Below, in pieces: positions 1-11,045 of a DNA stretch of 64,000 nucleotides (position 1 is its first letter; each line of letters opens with the position of its first letter). The position numbers and the translations under genes were made by a program. Below the pieces are notes generated by a model, which was not told the DNA's origin, ran no database searches, and worked only from the letters and a program-made list of their open reading frames with translations. The stretch comes from Heracleum sosnowskyi. Taxonomy: Eukaryota > Streptophyta > Magnoliopsida > Apiales > Apiaceae. The stretch spans positions 60,427,133 through 60,491,132 of the forward strand of contig CM061238.1 of assembly GCA_030848705.1 (NCBI GenBank). The letters run 5' to 3'.

Positions 1-168
1 GGCACAAACAGCTTCAAATGAAGTTTTCTACAATTCTATAAACCCATAGGGTCAAACTACGAGAAAATATCCACAAAATGGCCCGCTTCAAATTTTCCCC
101 ATTTTCCTTGTATAGCTCCCTTTATAGGTAAACGTAATCGGGCATCCCCTGGTATCTGCTCCGATTCA
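1..168 (+). repeat. Reference copy of monomer type A
   Basis: 168 bp. Marks: AA at 6-7 ('ggcacaaac'), T at 14, 'ctacaatt' (AC at 30-31), 'caaattttcccc' (A at 92), T at 125 ('tatagg') and A at 144 ('gcatcc'). It differs from type C at nine sites, about 5%. A' is the same with G at 144; A'' has 'ggtgtcc' (T at 143). A usually follows F or F' in the left domain. T14 creates the short dyad CTTCA-AA-TGAAG. Confidence 0.95.
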
Positions 169-336
169 GGCACGGACAGCTCCAAATGAAGTTTTCTGTA
201 ATTCTATAAACCCATAGGGACAAACTACGAGAAAATATCCACAAAATGGCCCGCTTCAATTTTCCCCCATTTTCCTTGTATAGCTCCCTTTAGAGGTAAA
301 CGTAATCGGGCGTCCCCTGGTATCTGCTCCGATTCA
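169..336 (+). repeat. Reference copy of monomer type B
   Basis: 168 bp, like type C but with A at 52 ('gggacaaac'). It follows A in the 9-monomer unit. Its 3' end is 'tatctg' before C but 'tatgtg' before F (for example 7855-8022), so site 156 goes with the next monomer. B is frequent in the left domain and appears on the right only at 46982 and 51009. Confidence 0.93.
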
Positions 337-504
337 GGCACGGACAGCTCCAAATGAAGTTTTCTGTAATTCTATAAACCCATAGGGTCAAACTACGAGA
401 AAATATCCACAAAATGGCCCGCTTCAATTTTCCCCCATTTTCCTTGTATAGCTCCCTTTAGAGGTAAACGTAATCGGGCGTCCCCTGGTATCTGCTCCGA
501 TTCA
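337..504 (+). repeat. Reference copy of monomer type C (reference form)
   Basis: 168 bp and used here as the reference form: GG at 6-7, C at 14, 'ctgtaatt', 'gggtcaaac', 'cccgc' at 82-86, T4C5 tract at 92-100, G at 125, G at 144 and C at 156. C commonly precedes D or K. C' carries A at 58 ('caaacaa') and occurs at 3191, 5038, 10038, 19611, 32034 and 36065, always directly after G. Confidence 0.93.
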
Positions 505-671
505 GGCACGGACAGCTCCAAATGAAGTTTTCTGTAATTCTATAAACCCATAGGGTCAAACTACGAGAAAATATCCACAAAATGGCCTGCTTCAATTTTC
601 CCCATTTTCCTTGTACAACTCCCTTTAGAGGTAAACGTAATCGGGCATCCCCTGGTATCTGCTCCGATTCA
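505..671 (+). repeat. Reference copy of monomer type D, 167 bp
   Basis: One base short because the pyrimidine tract is T4C4 instead of nine bases. Other marks: 'cctgc' (T at 84), 'tgtacaact' (C at 113, A at 115) and 'gcatcc'. There are 19 copies, starting at 505, 1848, 3695, 7184, 8695, 14238, 15749, 18268, 22803, 24314, 25657, 26160, 26663, 27838, 28677, 29180, 30691, 34722 and 38753, and none after 38919. D is therefore a natural marker for HOR boundaries. The deletion joins two minus-strand frames and gives a spurious 76-codon open frame in each copy. The copy at 25657 has 'cccgc' instead of 'cctgc'. Confidence 0.95.
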
Positions 672-839
672 GGCACGGACAGCTCCAAATGAAGTTTTCT
701 GTAATTCTATAAACCCATAGGGTCAAACTACGAGAAAATATCCACAAAATGGCCCGCTTCAATTTTTCCCCATTTTCCTTGTATAGCTCCCTTTATAGGT
801 AAACGTAATCGGGCGTCCCCTGGTATGTGCTCCGATTCA
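672..839 (+). repeat. Reference copy of monomer type E
   Basis: 168 bp: 'ctgtaatt', T5C4 tract, T at 125 ('tatagg'), G at 144 and G at 156 ('tatgtg'). The 'tatgtg' end is followed by F, F' or another 'cttc' monomer, so E-F behaves as a linked pair. E also appears in the right domain (for example 40936, 42952, 53358, 55373), where it is followed by 'ggacagcttc' or 'ggacaacttc' monomers. Confidence 0.92.
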
Positions 840-1343
840 GGCACGGACCACTTCAAATGAAGTTTTCTGTAATTCTATAAACCCATAGGGTCAAACTATG
901 AGAAAATATCCACAAAATGGCCCGCTTCAATTTTTCCCCATTTTCCTTGTATAGCTTCCTTTAGAGGTAAACGTAATCGGGCGTCCCCTGGTATCTGCTC
1001 CGATTCAGGCACAAACAGCTTCAAATGAAGTTTTCTACAATTCTATAAACCCATAGGGTCAAACTACGAGAAAATATCCACAAAATGGCCCGCTTCAAAT
1101 TTTCCCCATTTTCCTTGTATAGCTCCCTTTATAGGTAAACGTAATCGGGCATCCCCTGGTATCTGCTCCGATTCAGGCACGGACAGCTCCAAATGAAGTT
1201 TTCTGTAATTCTATAAACCCATAGGGTCAAACTACGAGAAAATATCCACAAAATGGCCCGCTTCAATTTTTCCCCATTTTCCTTGTATAGCTCCCTTTAT
1301 AGGTAAACGTAATCGGGCGTCCCCTGGTATGTGCTCCGATTCA

Positions 1344-1511
1344 GGCACGGACCACTTCAAATGAAGTTTTCTGAAATTCTATAAACCCATAGGGTCAAAC
1401 TACGAGAAAATATCCACAAAATGGCCCACTTCAATTTTTCCCCATTTTCCTTGTATAGCTCCCTTTAGAGGTAAACGTAATCGGGCGTCCCCTGGTATCT
1501 GCTCCGATTCA
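1344..1511 (+). repeat. Reference copy of monomer type F'
   Basis: 168 bp. It shares 'ggaccacttc' with F and adds 'ctgaaatt' (A at 31) and 'cccactt' (A at 85). It is the sixth monomer of the 8-mer unit, between E and A'. The copy at 5505-5671 is 167 bp because its tract is T4C4. Confidence 0.92.
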
Positions 1512-1679
1512 GGCACAAACAGCTTCAAATGAAGTTTTCTACAATTCTATAAACCCATAGGGTCAAACTACGAGAAAATATCCACAAAATGGCCCGCTTC
1601 AAATTTTCCCCATTTTCCTTGTATAGCTCCCTTTATAGGTAAACGTAATCGGGCGTCCCCTGGTATCTGCTCCGATTCA

Positions 1680-1847
1680 AGCACGGACAGCTCCAAATGA
1701 AGTTTTCTGCAATTCTATAAACCCATAGGGTCAAACTACGAGAAAATATCCACAAAATGGCCCGCTTCAATTTTCCCCCATTTTCCTTGTATAGCTCCCT
1801 TTAGAGGTAAACGTAATCGGGCGTCCCCTGGTATCTGCTCCGATTCA
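1680..1847 (+). repeat. Reference copy of monomer type G
   Basis: 168 bp with 'ctgcaatt' (C at 31), T4C5 tract and G at 125. Many copies begin 'aagcac' instead of 'ggcac', which identifies a subset (1680, 3023, 4870, 9870, 16924, 17428, 19443, 31866). G closes the 8-mer unit. G' copies after A'' start with 'ggcac'. Confidence 0.9.
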
Positions 1848-2182
1848 GGCACGGACAGCTCCAAATGAAGTTTTCTGTAATTCTATAAACCCATAGGGTC
1901 AAACTACGAGAAAATATCCACAAAATGGCCTGCTTCAATTTTCCCCATTTTCCTTGTACAACTCCCTTTAGAGGTAAACGTAATCGGGCATCCCCTGGTA
2001 TCTGCTCCGATTCAGGCACGGACAGCTCCAAATGAAGTTTTCTGTAATTCTATAAACCCATAGGGTCAAACTACGAGAAAATATCCACAAAATGGCCCGC
2101 TTCAATTTTTCCCCATTTTCCTTGTATAGCTCCCTTTATAGGTAAACGTAATCGGGCGTCCCCTGGTATGTGCTCCGATTCA

Positions 2183-2350
2183 GGCACGGACCACTTCAAA
2201 TGAAGTTTTCTGTAATTCTATAAACCCATAGGGTCAAACTACGAGAAAATATCCACAAAATGGCCCGCTTCAATTTTTCCCCATTTTCCTTGTATAGCTC
2301 CCTTTAGAGGTAAACGTAATCGGGCGTCCCCTGGTATCTGCTCCGATTCA
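2183..2350 (+). repeat. Reference copy of monomer type F
   Basis: 168 bp with 'ggaccacttc' (C at 10, A at 11, T at 14), 'ctgtaatt', T5C4 tract and G at 125. It follows E or a B ending in 'tatgtg'. The earlier copy at 840-1007 carries two private changes, 'actatgag' and 'agcttcc'. Confidence 0.92.
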
Positions 2351-3190
2351 GGCACAAACAGCTTCAAATGAAGTTTTCTACAATTCTATAAACCCATAGG
2401 GTCAAACTACGAGAAAATATCCACAAAATGGCCCGCTTCAAATTTTCCCCATTTTCCTTGTATAGCTCCCTTTATAGGTAAACGTAATCGGGCATCCCCT
2501 GGTATCTGCTCCGATTCAGGCACGGACAGCTCCAAATGAAGTTTTCTGTAATTCTATAAACCCATAGGGTCAAACTACGAGAAAATATCCACAAAATGGC
2601 CCGCTTCAATTTTTCCCCATTTTCCTTGTATAGCTCCCTTTATAGGTAAACGTAATCGGGCGTCCCCTGGTATGTGCTCCGATTCAGGCACGGACCACTT
2701 CAAATGAAGTTTTCTGAAATTCTATAAACCCATAGGGTCAAACTACGAGAAAATATCCACAAAATGGCCCACTTCAATTTTTCCCCATTTTCCTTGTATA
2801 GCTCCCTTTAGAGGTAAACGTAATCGGGCGTCCCCTGGTATCTGCTCCGATTCAGGCACAAACAGCTTCAAATGAAGTTTTCTACAATTCTATAAACCCA
2901 TAGGGTCAAACTACGAGAAAATATCCACAAAATGGCCCGCTTCAAATTTTCCCCATTTTCCTTGTATAGCTCCCTTTATAGGTAAACGTAATCGGGCGTC
3001 CCCTGGTATCTGCTCCGATTCAAGCACGGACAGCTCCAAATGAAGTTTTCTGCAATTCTATAAACCCATAGGGTCAAACTACGAGAAAATATCCACAAAA
3101 TGGCCCGCTTCAATTTTCCCCCATTTTCCTTGTATAGCTCCCTTTAGAGGTAAACGTAATCGGGCGTCCCCTGGTATCTGCTCCGATTCA

Positions 3191-3694
3191 GGCACGGACA
3201 GCTCCAAATGAAGTTTTCTGTAATTCTATAAACCCATAGGGTCAAACAATGAGAAAATATCCACAAAATGGCCCGCTTCAATTTTCCCCCATTTTCCTTG
3301 TATAGCTCCCTTTAGAGGTAAACGTAATCGGGCGTCCCCTGGTATCTGCTCCGATTCAGGCACAAACAGCTTCAAATGAAGTTTTCTACAATTCTATAAA
3401 CCCATAGGGTCAAACTACGAGAAAATATCCACAAAATGGCCCGCTTCAAATTTTCCCCATTTTCCTTGTATAGCTCCCTTTATAGGTAAACGTAATCGGG
3501 CATCCCCTGGTATCTGCTCCGATTCAGGCACGGACAGCTCCAAATGAAGTTTTCTGTAATTCTATAAACCCATAGGGTCAAACTACGAGAAAATATCCAC
3601 AAAATGGCCCGCTTCAATTTTTCCCCATTTTCCTTGTATAGCTCCCTTTAGAGGTAAACGTAATCGGGCGTCCCCTGGTATCTGCTCCGATTCA
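3191..3694 (+). repeat. Three extra monomers (C'-A-X) extending an 8-mer to 11
   Basis: C' at 3191 has 'caaacaatgag'. A follows at 3359. The monomer at 3527 is a mosaic: E-like in its T5C4 tract but with 'tagagg' and 'tatctg' like C. With the preceding 8-mer this gives an 11-monomer D-to-D interval of 1847 bp. Confidence 0.85.
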
Positions 3695-5373
3695 GGCACG
3701 GACAGCTCCAAATGAAGTTTTCTGTAATTCTATAAACCCATAGGGTCAAACTACGAGAAAATATCCACAAAATGGCCTGCTTCAATTTTCCCCATTTTCC
3801 TTGTACAACTCCCTTTAGAGGTAAACGTAATCGGGCATCCCCTGGTATCTGCTCTGATTCAGGCACGGACAGCTCCAAATGAAGTTTTCTGTAATTCTAT
3901 AAACCCATAGGGTCAAACTACGAGAAAATATCCACAAAATGGCCCGCTTCAATTTTTCCCCATTTTCCTTGTATAGCTCCCTTTATAGGTAAACGTAATC
4001 GGGCGTCCCCTGGTATGTGCTCCGATTCAGGCACGGACCACTTCAAATGAAGTTTTCTGTAATTCTATAAACCCATAGGGTCAAACTACGAGAAAATATC
4101 CACAAAATGGCCCGCTTCAATTTTTCCCCATTTTCCTTGTATAGCTCCCTTTAGAGGTAAACGTAATCGGGCGTCCCCTGGTATCTGCTCCGATTCAGGC
4201 ACAAACAGCTTCAAATGAAGTTTTCTACAATTCTATAAACCCATAGGGTCAAACTACGAGAAAATATCCACAAAATGGCCCGCTTCAAATTTTCCCCATT
4301 TTCCTTGTATAGCTCCCTTTATAGGTAAACGTAATCGGGCATCCCCTGGTATCTGCTCCGATTCAGGCACGGACAGCTCCAAATGAAGTTTTCTGTAATT
4401 CTATAAACCCATAGGGTCAAACTACGAGAAAATATCCACAAAATGGCCCGCTTCAATTTTTCCCCATTTTCCTTGTATAGCTCCCTTTATAGGTAAACGT
4501 AATCGGGCGTCCCCTGGTATGTGCTCCGATTCAGGCACGGACCACTTCAAATGAAGTTTTCTGAAATTCTATAAACCCATAGGGTCAAACTACGAGAAAA
4601 TATCCACAAAATGGCCCACTTCAATTTTTCCCCATTTTCCTTGTATAGCTCCCTTTAGAGGTAAACGTAATCGGGCGTCCCCTGGTATCTGCTCCGATTC
4701 AGGCACAAACAGCTTCAAATGAAGTTTTCTACAATTCTATAAACCCATAGGGTCAAACTACGAGAAAATATCCACAAAATGGCCCGCTTCAAATTTTCCC
4801 CATTTTCCTTGTATAGCTCCCTTTATAGGTAAACGTAATCGGGCGTCCCCTGGTATCTGCTCCGATTCAAGCACGGACAGCTCCAAATGAAGTTTTCTGC
4901 AATTCTATAAACCCATAGGGTCAAACTACGAGAAAATATCCACAAAATGGCCCGCTTCAATTTTCCCCCATTTTCCTTGTATAGCTCCCTTTAGAGGTAA
5001 ACGTAATCGGGCGTCCCCTGGTATCTGCTCCGATTCAGGCACGGACAGCTCCAAATGAAGTTTTCTGTAATTCTATAAACCCATAGGGTCAAACAACGAG
5101 AAAATATCCACAAAATGGCCCGCTTCAATTTTCCCCCATTTTCCTTGTATAGCTCCCTTTAGAGGTAAACGTAATCGGGCGTCCCCTGGTATCTGCTCCG
5201 ATTCAGGCACAAACAGCTTCAAATGAAGTTTTCTACAATTCTATAAACCCATAGGGTCAAACTACGAGAAAATATCCACAAAATGGCCCGCTTCAAATTT
5301 TCCCCATTTTCCTTGTATAGCTCCCTTTATAGGTAAACGTAATCGGGCATCCCCTGGTATCTGCTCCGATTCA

Positions 5374-5504
5374 GGCACGGACAGGGGTCAAACTACGAGA
5401 AAATATCCACAAAATGGCCCGCTTCAATTTTTCCCCATTTTCCTTGTATAGCTCCCTTTATAGGTAAACGTAATCGGGCGTCCCCTGGTATGTGCTCCGA
5501 TTCA
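5374..5504 (+). repeat. Truncated 131-bp E monomer (37-bp internal deletion)
   Basis: 'ggcacggacag' is joined directly to 'gggtcaaac', removing sites 12-48. The junction lies between 5384 and 5385. The bases bordering the two breakpoints give no obvious microhomology. This is the only large out-of-register change in the window. The following monomer 5505-5671 is also one base short. Confidence 0.93.
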
Positions 5505-6175
5505 GGCACGGACCACTTCAAATGAAGTTTTCTGAAATTCTATAAACCCATAGGGTCAAACTATGAGAAAATATCCACAAAATGGCCCACTTCAATTTTC
5601 CCCATTTTCCTTGTATAGCTCCCTTTAGAGGTAAACGTAATCGGGCGTCCCCTGGTATCTGCTCCGATTCAGGCACAAACAGCTTCAAATGAAGTTTTCT
5701 ACAATTCTATAAACCCATAGGGTCAAACTACGAGAAAATATCCACAAAATGGCCCGCTTCAAATTTTCCCCATTTTCCTTGTATAGCTCCCTTTATAGGT
5801 AAACGTAATCGGGTGTCCCCTGGTATCTGCTCCGATTCAGGCACGGACAGCTCCAAATGAAGTTTTCTGCAATTCTATAAACCCATAGGGTCAAACTACG
5901 AGAAAATATCCACAAAATGGCCCGCTTCAATTTTCCCCCATTTTCCTTGTATAGCTCCCTTTAGAGGTAAACGTAATCGGGCGTCCCCTGGTATCTGCTC
6001 CGATTCAGGCACGGACAGCTCCAAATGAAGTTTTCTGTAATTCTATAAACCCATAGGGTCAAACTACGAGAAAATATCCACAAAATGGCCCGCTTCAATT
6101 TTCCCCCATTTTCCTTGTATAGCTCCCTTTAGAGGTAAACGTAATCGGGCGTCCCCTGGTATCTGCTCCGATTCA

Positions 6176-6343
6176 GGCACGGACAGCTCCAAATGAAGTT
6201 TTCTGTAATTCTATAAACCCATAGGGTCAAACTACGAGAAAATATCCACAAAATGGCCTGCTTCAATTTTTCCCCATTTTCCTTGTACAGCTCACTTTAG
6301 AGGTAAACGTAATCGGGCATCCCCTGGTATCTGCTCCGATTCA
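6176..6343 (+). repeat. Reference copy of monomer type K
   Basis: 168 bp. It shares 'cctgc' and 'gcatcc' with D but has a full-length T5C4 tract, 'tgtacagct' and A at 119 ('gctcac'). It starts the ordered run K-L-M-N that recurs at 12222, 13230, 21795, 36233 and 37745. The copy at 12222 has 'ggcatgc'. K' copies in the right domain (55205, 57052, 59236, 61756) have 'gctccc'. Confidence 0.9.
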
Positions 6344-6511
6344 GGCACGGACAGCTCCAAATGAAGTTTTCTGTAATTCTATAAACCCATAGGGTCAAAC
6401 TACGAGAAAATATCCACAAATTGGCCCGCTTCAATTTTTCCCGATTTTCCTTGTATAGCTCCCTTTAGAGGTAAACGTAATCGGGCGTCCCCTGGTATCT
6501 GCTCCGATTCA
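6344..6511 (+). repeat. Reference copy of monomer type L
   Basis: 168 bp, marked by 'acaaattgg' (T at 78) and 'cccgatt' (G at 100). It always follows K and precedes M in the left domain. Other copies start at 12390, 13398, 21963, 36401 and 37913. In three K monomers the last bases read 'ccaattcagg', so L is preceded by a lost CpG at site 162. Confidence 0.9.
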
Positions 6512-6679
6512 GGCACGGACAGCTCCAAATGAAGTTTTCTGTAATTCTATAAACAAATAGGGTCAAACTACGAGAAAATATCCACAAAATGGCCCGCTTC
6601 AATTTTTCCCCATTTTCCTTGTATAGCTCCCTTTATAGGTAAACGTAATCGGGCGTCCCCTGGTATCTGCTCCGATTCA
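6512..6679 (+). repeat. Reference copy of monomer type M
   Basis: 168 bp with 'aaacaaatagg' (AA at 44-45), T5C4 and 'tatagg'. Left-domain copies start at 12558, 13566, 22131, 36569 and 38081. The same 'aaacaaatagg' mark reappears in right-domain monomers (42280, 44296, 45471) on a different background (T4C5, 'tagagg'). Confidence 0.9.
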
Positions 6680-6847
6680 GGCACGGACAGCTCCAAATGA
6701 AGTTTTCTGTAATTCTATAAACCCATAGGGTCAAACTACGAGAAAATATCCACAAAATGGACCGCTTCAATTTTCCCCCATTTTCCTTGTATAGCTCCCT
6801 TTAGAGGTAAACGTAATCGGGCGTCCCCTGGTATCTGCTCCGATTCA
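6680..6847 (+). repeat. Reference copy of monomer type N
   Basis: 168 bp, C-like with A at 82 ('ggaccgc'). It usually precedes O. Copies occur in both domains: 12726, 13734, 22299, 36737, 36905, 38249, 46646, 50673, 52350, 54533, 56548, 57724, 58732, 59908 and 61252. N-O is thus one of the few monomer pairs shared by the left and right domains. Confidence 0.9.
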
Positions 6848-7015
6848 GGCACAGACAGCTCCAAATGAAGTTTTCTGTAATTCTATAAATCCATAGGGTC
6901 AAACTACGAGAAAATATACACAAAATGTCCCGCTTCAATTTCCCCCCATTTTCCTTGTATAGCTCCCTTTAGAGGTAAACGTAATCGGGCGTCCCCTGGT
7001 ATCTGCTCCGATTCA
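6848..7015 (+). repeat. Reference copy of monomer type O
   Basis: 168 bp with 'aaatccatagg' (T at 43), 'atatacac' (A at 71), 'atgtccc' (T at 81) and a T3C6 tract. Other copies start at 13902, 22467, 26495, 29012, 34050, 38417, 46814, 50841, 52518, 54701, 56716, 58900 and 61420. The early copies start 'ggcacagac'; the later ones 'ggcacggac'. Confidence 0.9.
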
Positions 7016-7183
7016 GGCACGGACAGCTCCAAATGAAGTTTTCTGTAATTCTATAAACCCATAGGGTCAAACTACGAGAAAATATCCACAAAATGGCCCG
7101 CTTCAATTTTCCCCCATTTTCCTTGTATAGCTCCCTTTAGAGGTAAACGTAATCGGGCGTCCCCTGGTATCTGCTCCGATTCA

Positions 7184-8694
7184 GGCACGGACAGCTCCAA
7201 ATGAAGTTTTCTGTAATTCTATAAACCCATAGGGTCAAACTACGAGAAAATATCCACAAAATGGCCTGCTTCAATTTTCCCCATTTTCCTTGTACAACTC
7301 CCTTTAGAGGTAAACGTAATCGGGCATCCCCTGGTATCTGCTCCGATTCAGGCACGGACAGCTCCAAATGAAGTTTTCTGTAATTCTATAAACCCATAGG
7401 GTCAAACTACGAGAAAATATCCACAAAATGGCCCGCTTCAATTTTTCCCCATTTTCCTTGTATAGCTCCCTTTATAGGTAAACGTAATCGGGCGTCCCCT
7501 GGTATGTGCTCCGATTCAGGCACGGACCACTTCAAATGAAGTTTTCTGTAATTCTATAAACCCATAGGGTCAAACTACGAGAAAATATCCACAAAATGGC
7601 CCGCTTCAATTTTTCCCCATTTTCCTTGTATAGCTCCCTTTAGAGGTAAACGTAATCGGGCGTCCCCTGGTATCTGCTCCGATTCAGGCACAAACAGCTT
7701 CAAATGAAGTTTTCTACAATTCTATAAACCCATAGGGTCAAACTACGAGAAAATATCCACAAAATGGCCCGCTTCAAATTTTCCCCATTTTCCTTGTATA
7801 GCTCCCTTTATAGGTAAACGTAATCGGGCATCCCCTGGTATCTGCTCCGATTCAGGCACGGACAGCTCCAAATGAAGTTTTCTGTAATTCTATAAACCCA
7901 TAGGGACAAACTACGAGAAAATATCCACAAAATGGCCCGCTTCAATTTTCCCCCATTTTCCTTGTATAGCTCCCTTTAGAGGTAAACGTAATCGGGCGTC
8001 CCCTGGTATGTGCTCCGATTCAGGCACGGACCACTTCAAATGAAGTTTTCTGTAATTCTATAAACCCATAGGGTCAAACTACGAGAAAATATCCACAAAA
8101 TGGCCCGCTTCAATTTTTCCCCATTTTCCTTGTATAGCTCCCTTTAGAGGTAAACGTAATCGGGCGTCCCCTGGTATCTGCTCCGATTCAGGCACAAACA
8201 GCTTCAAATGAAGTTTTCTACAATTCTATAAACCCATAGGGTCAAACTACGAGAAAATATCCACAAAATGGCCCGCTTCAAATTTTCCCCATTTTCCTTG
8301 TATAGCTCCCTTTATAGGTAAACGTAATCGGGCATCCCCTGGTATCTGCTCCGATTCAGGCACGGACAGCTCCAAATGAAGTTTTCTGTAATTCTATAAA
8401 CCCATAGGGACAAACTACGAGAAAATATCCACAAAATGGCCCGCTTCAATTTTCCCCCATTTTCCTTGTATAGCTCCCTTTAGAGGTAAACGTAATCGGG
8501 CGTCCCCTGGTATCTGCTCCGATTCAGGCACGGACAGCTCCAAATGAAGTTTTCTGTAATTCTATAAACCCATAGGGTCAAACTACGAGAAAATATCCAC
8601 AAAATGGCCCGCTTCAATTTTCCCCCATTTTCCTTGTATAGCTCCCTTTAGAGGTAAACGTAATCGGGCGTCCCCTGGTATCTGCTCCGATTCA
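7184..8694 (+). repeat. 9-monomer HOR, copy 1
   Basis: D-E-F-A-B-F-A-B-C, 1511 bp. The inner A-B pair occurs twice; the first B ends in 'tatgtg' and is followed by F, the second ends in 'tatctg' and is followed by C. The same order recurs at 14238 and 29180, and at 22803 with one altered monomer. Confidence 0.9.
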
Positions 8695-10877
8695 GGCACG
8701 GACAGCTCCAAATGAAGTTTTCTGTAATTCTATAAACCCATAGGGTCAAACTACGAGAAAATAACCACAAAATGGCCTGCTTCAATTTTCCCCATTTTCC
8801 TTGTACAACTCCCTTTAGAGGTAAACGTAATCGGGCATCCCCTGGTATCTGCTCCGATTCAGGCACGGACAGCTCCAAATGAAGTTTTCTGTAATTCTAT
8901 AAACCCATAGGGTCAAACTACGAGAAAATATCCACAAAATGGCCCGCTTCAATTTTTCCCCATTTTCCTTGTATAGCTCCCTTTATAGGTAAACGTAATC
9001 GGGCGTCCCCTGGTATGTGCTCCGATTCAGGCACGGACCACTTCAAATGAAGTTTTCTGTAATTCTATAAACCCATAGGGTCAAACTACGAGAAAATATC
9101 CACAAAATGGCCCGCTTCAATTTTTCCCCATTTTCCTTGTATAGCTCCCTTTAGAGGTAAACGTAATCGGGCGTCCCCTGGTATCTGCTCCGATTCAGGC
9201 ACAAACAGCTTCAAATGAAGTTTTCTACAATTCTATAAACCCATAGGGTCAAACTACGAGAAAATATCCACAAAATGGCCCGCTTCAAATTTTCCCCATT
9301 TTCCTTGTATAGCTCCCTTTATAGGTAAACGTAATCGGGCATCCCCTGGTATCTGCTCCGATTCAGGCACGGACAGCTCCAAATGAAGTTTTCTGTAATT
9401 CTATAAACCCATAGGGTCAAACTACGAGAAAATATCCACAAAATGGCCCGCTTCAATTTTTCCCCATTTTCCTTGTATAGCTCCCTTTATAGGTAAACGT
9501 AATCGGGCGTCCCCTGGTATGTGCTCCGATTCAGGCACGGACCACTTCAAATGAAGTTTTCTGAAATTCTATAAACCCATAGGGTCAAACTACGAGAAAA
9601 TATCCACAAAATGGCCCACTTCAATTTTTCCCCATTTTCCTTGTATAGCTCCCTTTAGAGGTAAACGTAATCGGGCGTCCCCTGGTATCTGCTCCGATTC
9701 AGGCACAAACAGCTTCAAATGAAGTTTTCTACAATTCTATAAACCCATAGGGTCAAACTACGAGAAAATATCCACAAAATGGCCCGCTTCAAATTTTCCC
9801 CATTTTCCTTGTATAGCTCCCTTTATAGGTAAACGTAATCGGGCGTCCCCTGGTATCTGCTCCGATTCAAGCACGGACAGCTCCAAATGAAGTTTTCTGC
9901 AATTCTATAAACCCATAGGGTCAAACTACGAGAAAATATCCACAAAATGGCCCGCTTCAATTTTCCCCCATTTTCCTTGTATAGCTCCCTTTAGAGGTAA
10001 ACGTAATCGGGCGTCCCCTGGTATCTGCTCCGATTCAGGCACGGACAGCTCCAAATGAAGTTTTCTGTAATTCTATAAACCCATAGGGTCAAACAACGAG
10101 AAAATATCCACAAAATGGCCCGCTTCAATTTTCCCCCATTTTCCTTGTATAGCTCCCTTTAGAGGTAAACGTAATCGGGCGTCCCCTGGTATCTGCTCCG
10201 ATTCAGGCACAAACAGCTTCAAATGAAGTTTTCTACAATTCTATAAACCCATAGGGTCAAACTACGAGAAAATATCCACAAAATGGCCCGCTTCAAATTT
10301 TCCCCATTTTCCTTGTATAGCTCCCTTTATAGGTAAACGTAATCGGGCATCCCCTGGTATCTGCTCCGATTCAGGCACGGACAGCTCCAAATGAAGTTTT
10401 CTGTAATTCTATAAACCCATAGGGTCAAACTACGAGAAAATATCCACAAAATGGCCCGCTTCAATTTTTCCCCATTTTCCTTGTATAGCTCCCTTTATAG
10501 GTAAACGTAATCGGGCGTCCCCTGGTATGTGCTCCGATTCAGGCACGGACCACTTCAAATGAAGTTTTCTGAAATTCTATAAACCCATAGGGTCAAACTA
10601 CGAGAAAATATCCACAAAATGGCCCACTTCAATTTTTCCCCATTTTCCTTGTATAGCTCCCTTTAGAGGTAAACGTAATCGGGCGTCCCCTGGTATCTGC
10701 TCCGATTCAGGCACAAACAGCTTCAAATGAAGTTTTCTACAATTCTATAAACCCATAGGGTCAAACTACGAGAAAATATCCACAAAATGGCCCGCTTCAA
10801 ATTTTCCCCATTTTCCTTGTATAGCTCCCTTTATAGGTAAACGTAATCGGGCGTCCCCTGGTATCTGCTCCGATTCA

Positions 10878-11045
10878 GGCACGGACAGCTCCAAATGAAG
10901 TTTTCTGCAATTATATAAACCCATAGGGTCAAACTACGAGAAAATATCCACAAAATGGCCCGCTTCAATTTTTCCCCATTTTCCTTGTATAGCTCCCTTT
11001 ATAGGTAAACGTAATCGGGCGTCCCCTGGTATGTGCTCCGATTCA
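10878..11045 (+). repeat. Monomer type H, a G/E-like form
   Basis: Begins like G ('ctgcaat') and then has 'tatataaac' from a C-to-A change at site 36. It continues like E, with T5C4, 'tatagg' and 'tatgtg'. A second copy lies at 20451-20618, exactly 57 monomers (9573 bp) away. The monomer at 32874 has the same chimeric arrangement without the site-36 change and may represent the state before that change. Confidence 0.85.

Larger units (their letters stand above)
1..504 (+). repeat. Partial 9-mer unit (A-B-C) at the window edge
   Basis: Three monomers, A, B and C, leading into the D at 505. This is the same order as the last three monomers of the complete 9-mer unit at 7184-8694, so it is read as the tail of a unit that begins outside the window. 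Confidence 0.8.
505..3190 (+). repeat. Two tandem copies of the 8-monomer HOR
   Basis: Order D-E-F-A-E-F'-A'-G at 505-1847 (1343 bp, 8 x 168 - 1), repeated at 1848-3190. The same eight types in the same order open the longer units at 3695, 8695, 15749, 18268, 30691 and 34722. This makes it the basic building block of the left domain. Confidence 0.9.
3695..7183 (+). repeat. 21-monomer HOR unit with an internal 37-bp deletion
   Basis: Order: D-E-F-A-E-F'-A'-G-C'-A-E(deleted)-F'-A''-G'-C-K-L-M-N-O-C. Length is 3489 bp, which is 21 x 168 minus 39: one base in D, 37 in the monomer at 5374 and one in the F' at 5505. It is the shortest form of a unit that also exists as 27 and 33 monomers. Confidence 0.88.

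Noticed and set aside
458..688. A conserved 76-codon minus-strand frame, repeated at 18 other places, and a 67-codon relative repeated 8 times
   Set aside because: They start at TTG, lie entirely in satellite repeats, exist only across 167-bp monomers, and encode nothing recognisable. Their conservation is that of the satellite DNA.
5374..5504. Insertion site of a mobile element
   Set aside because: The anomaly is a clean 37-bp loss, with no added sequence, target duplication or terminal repeats.
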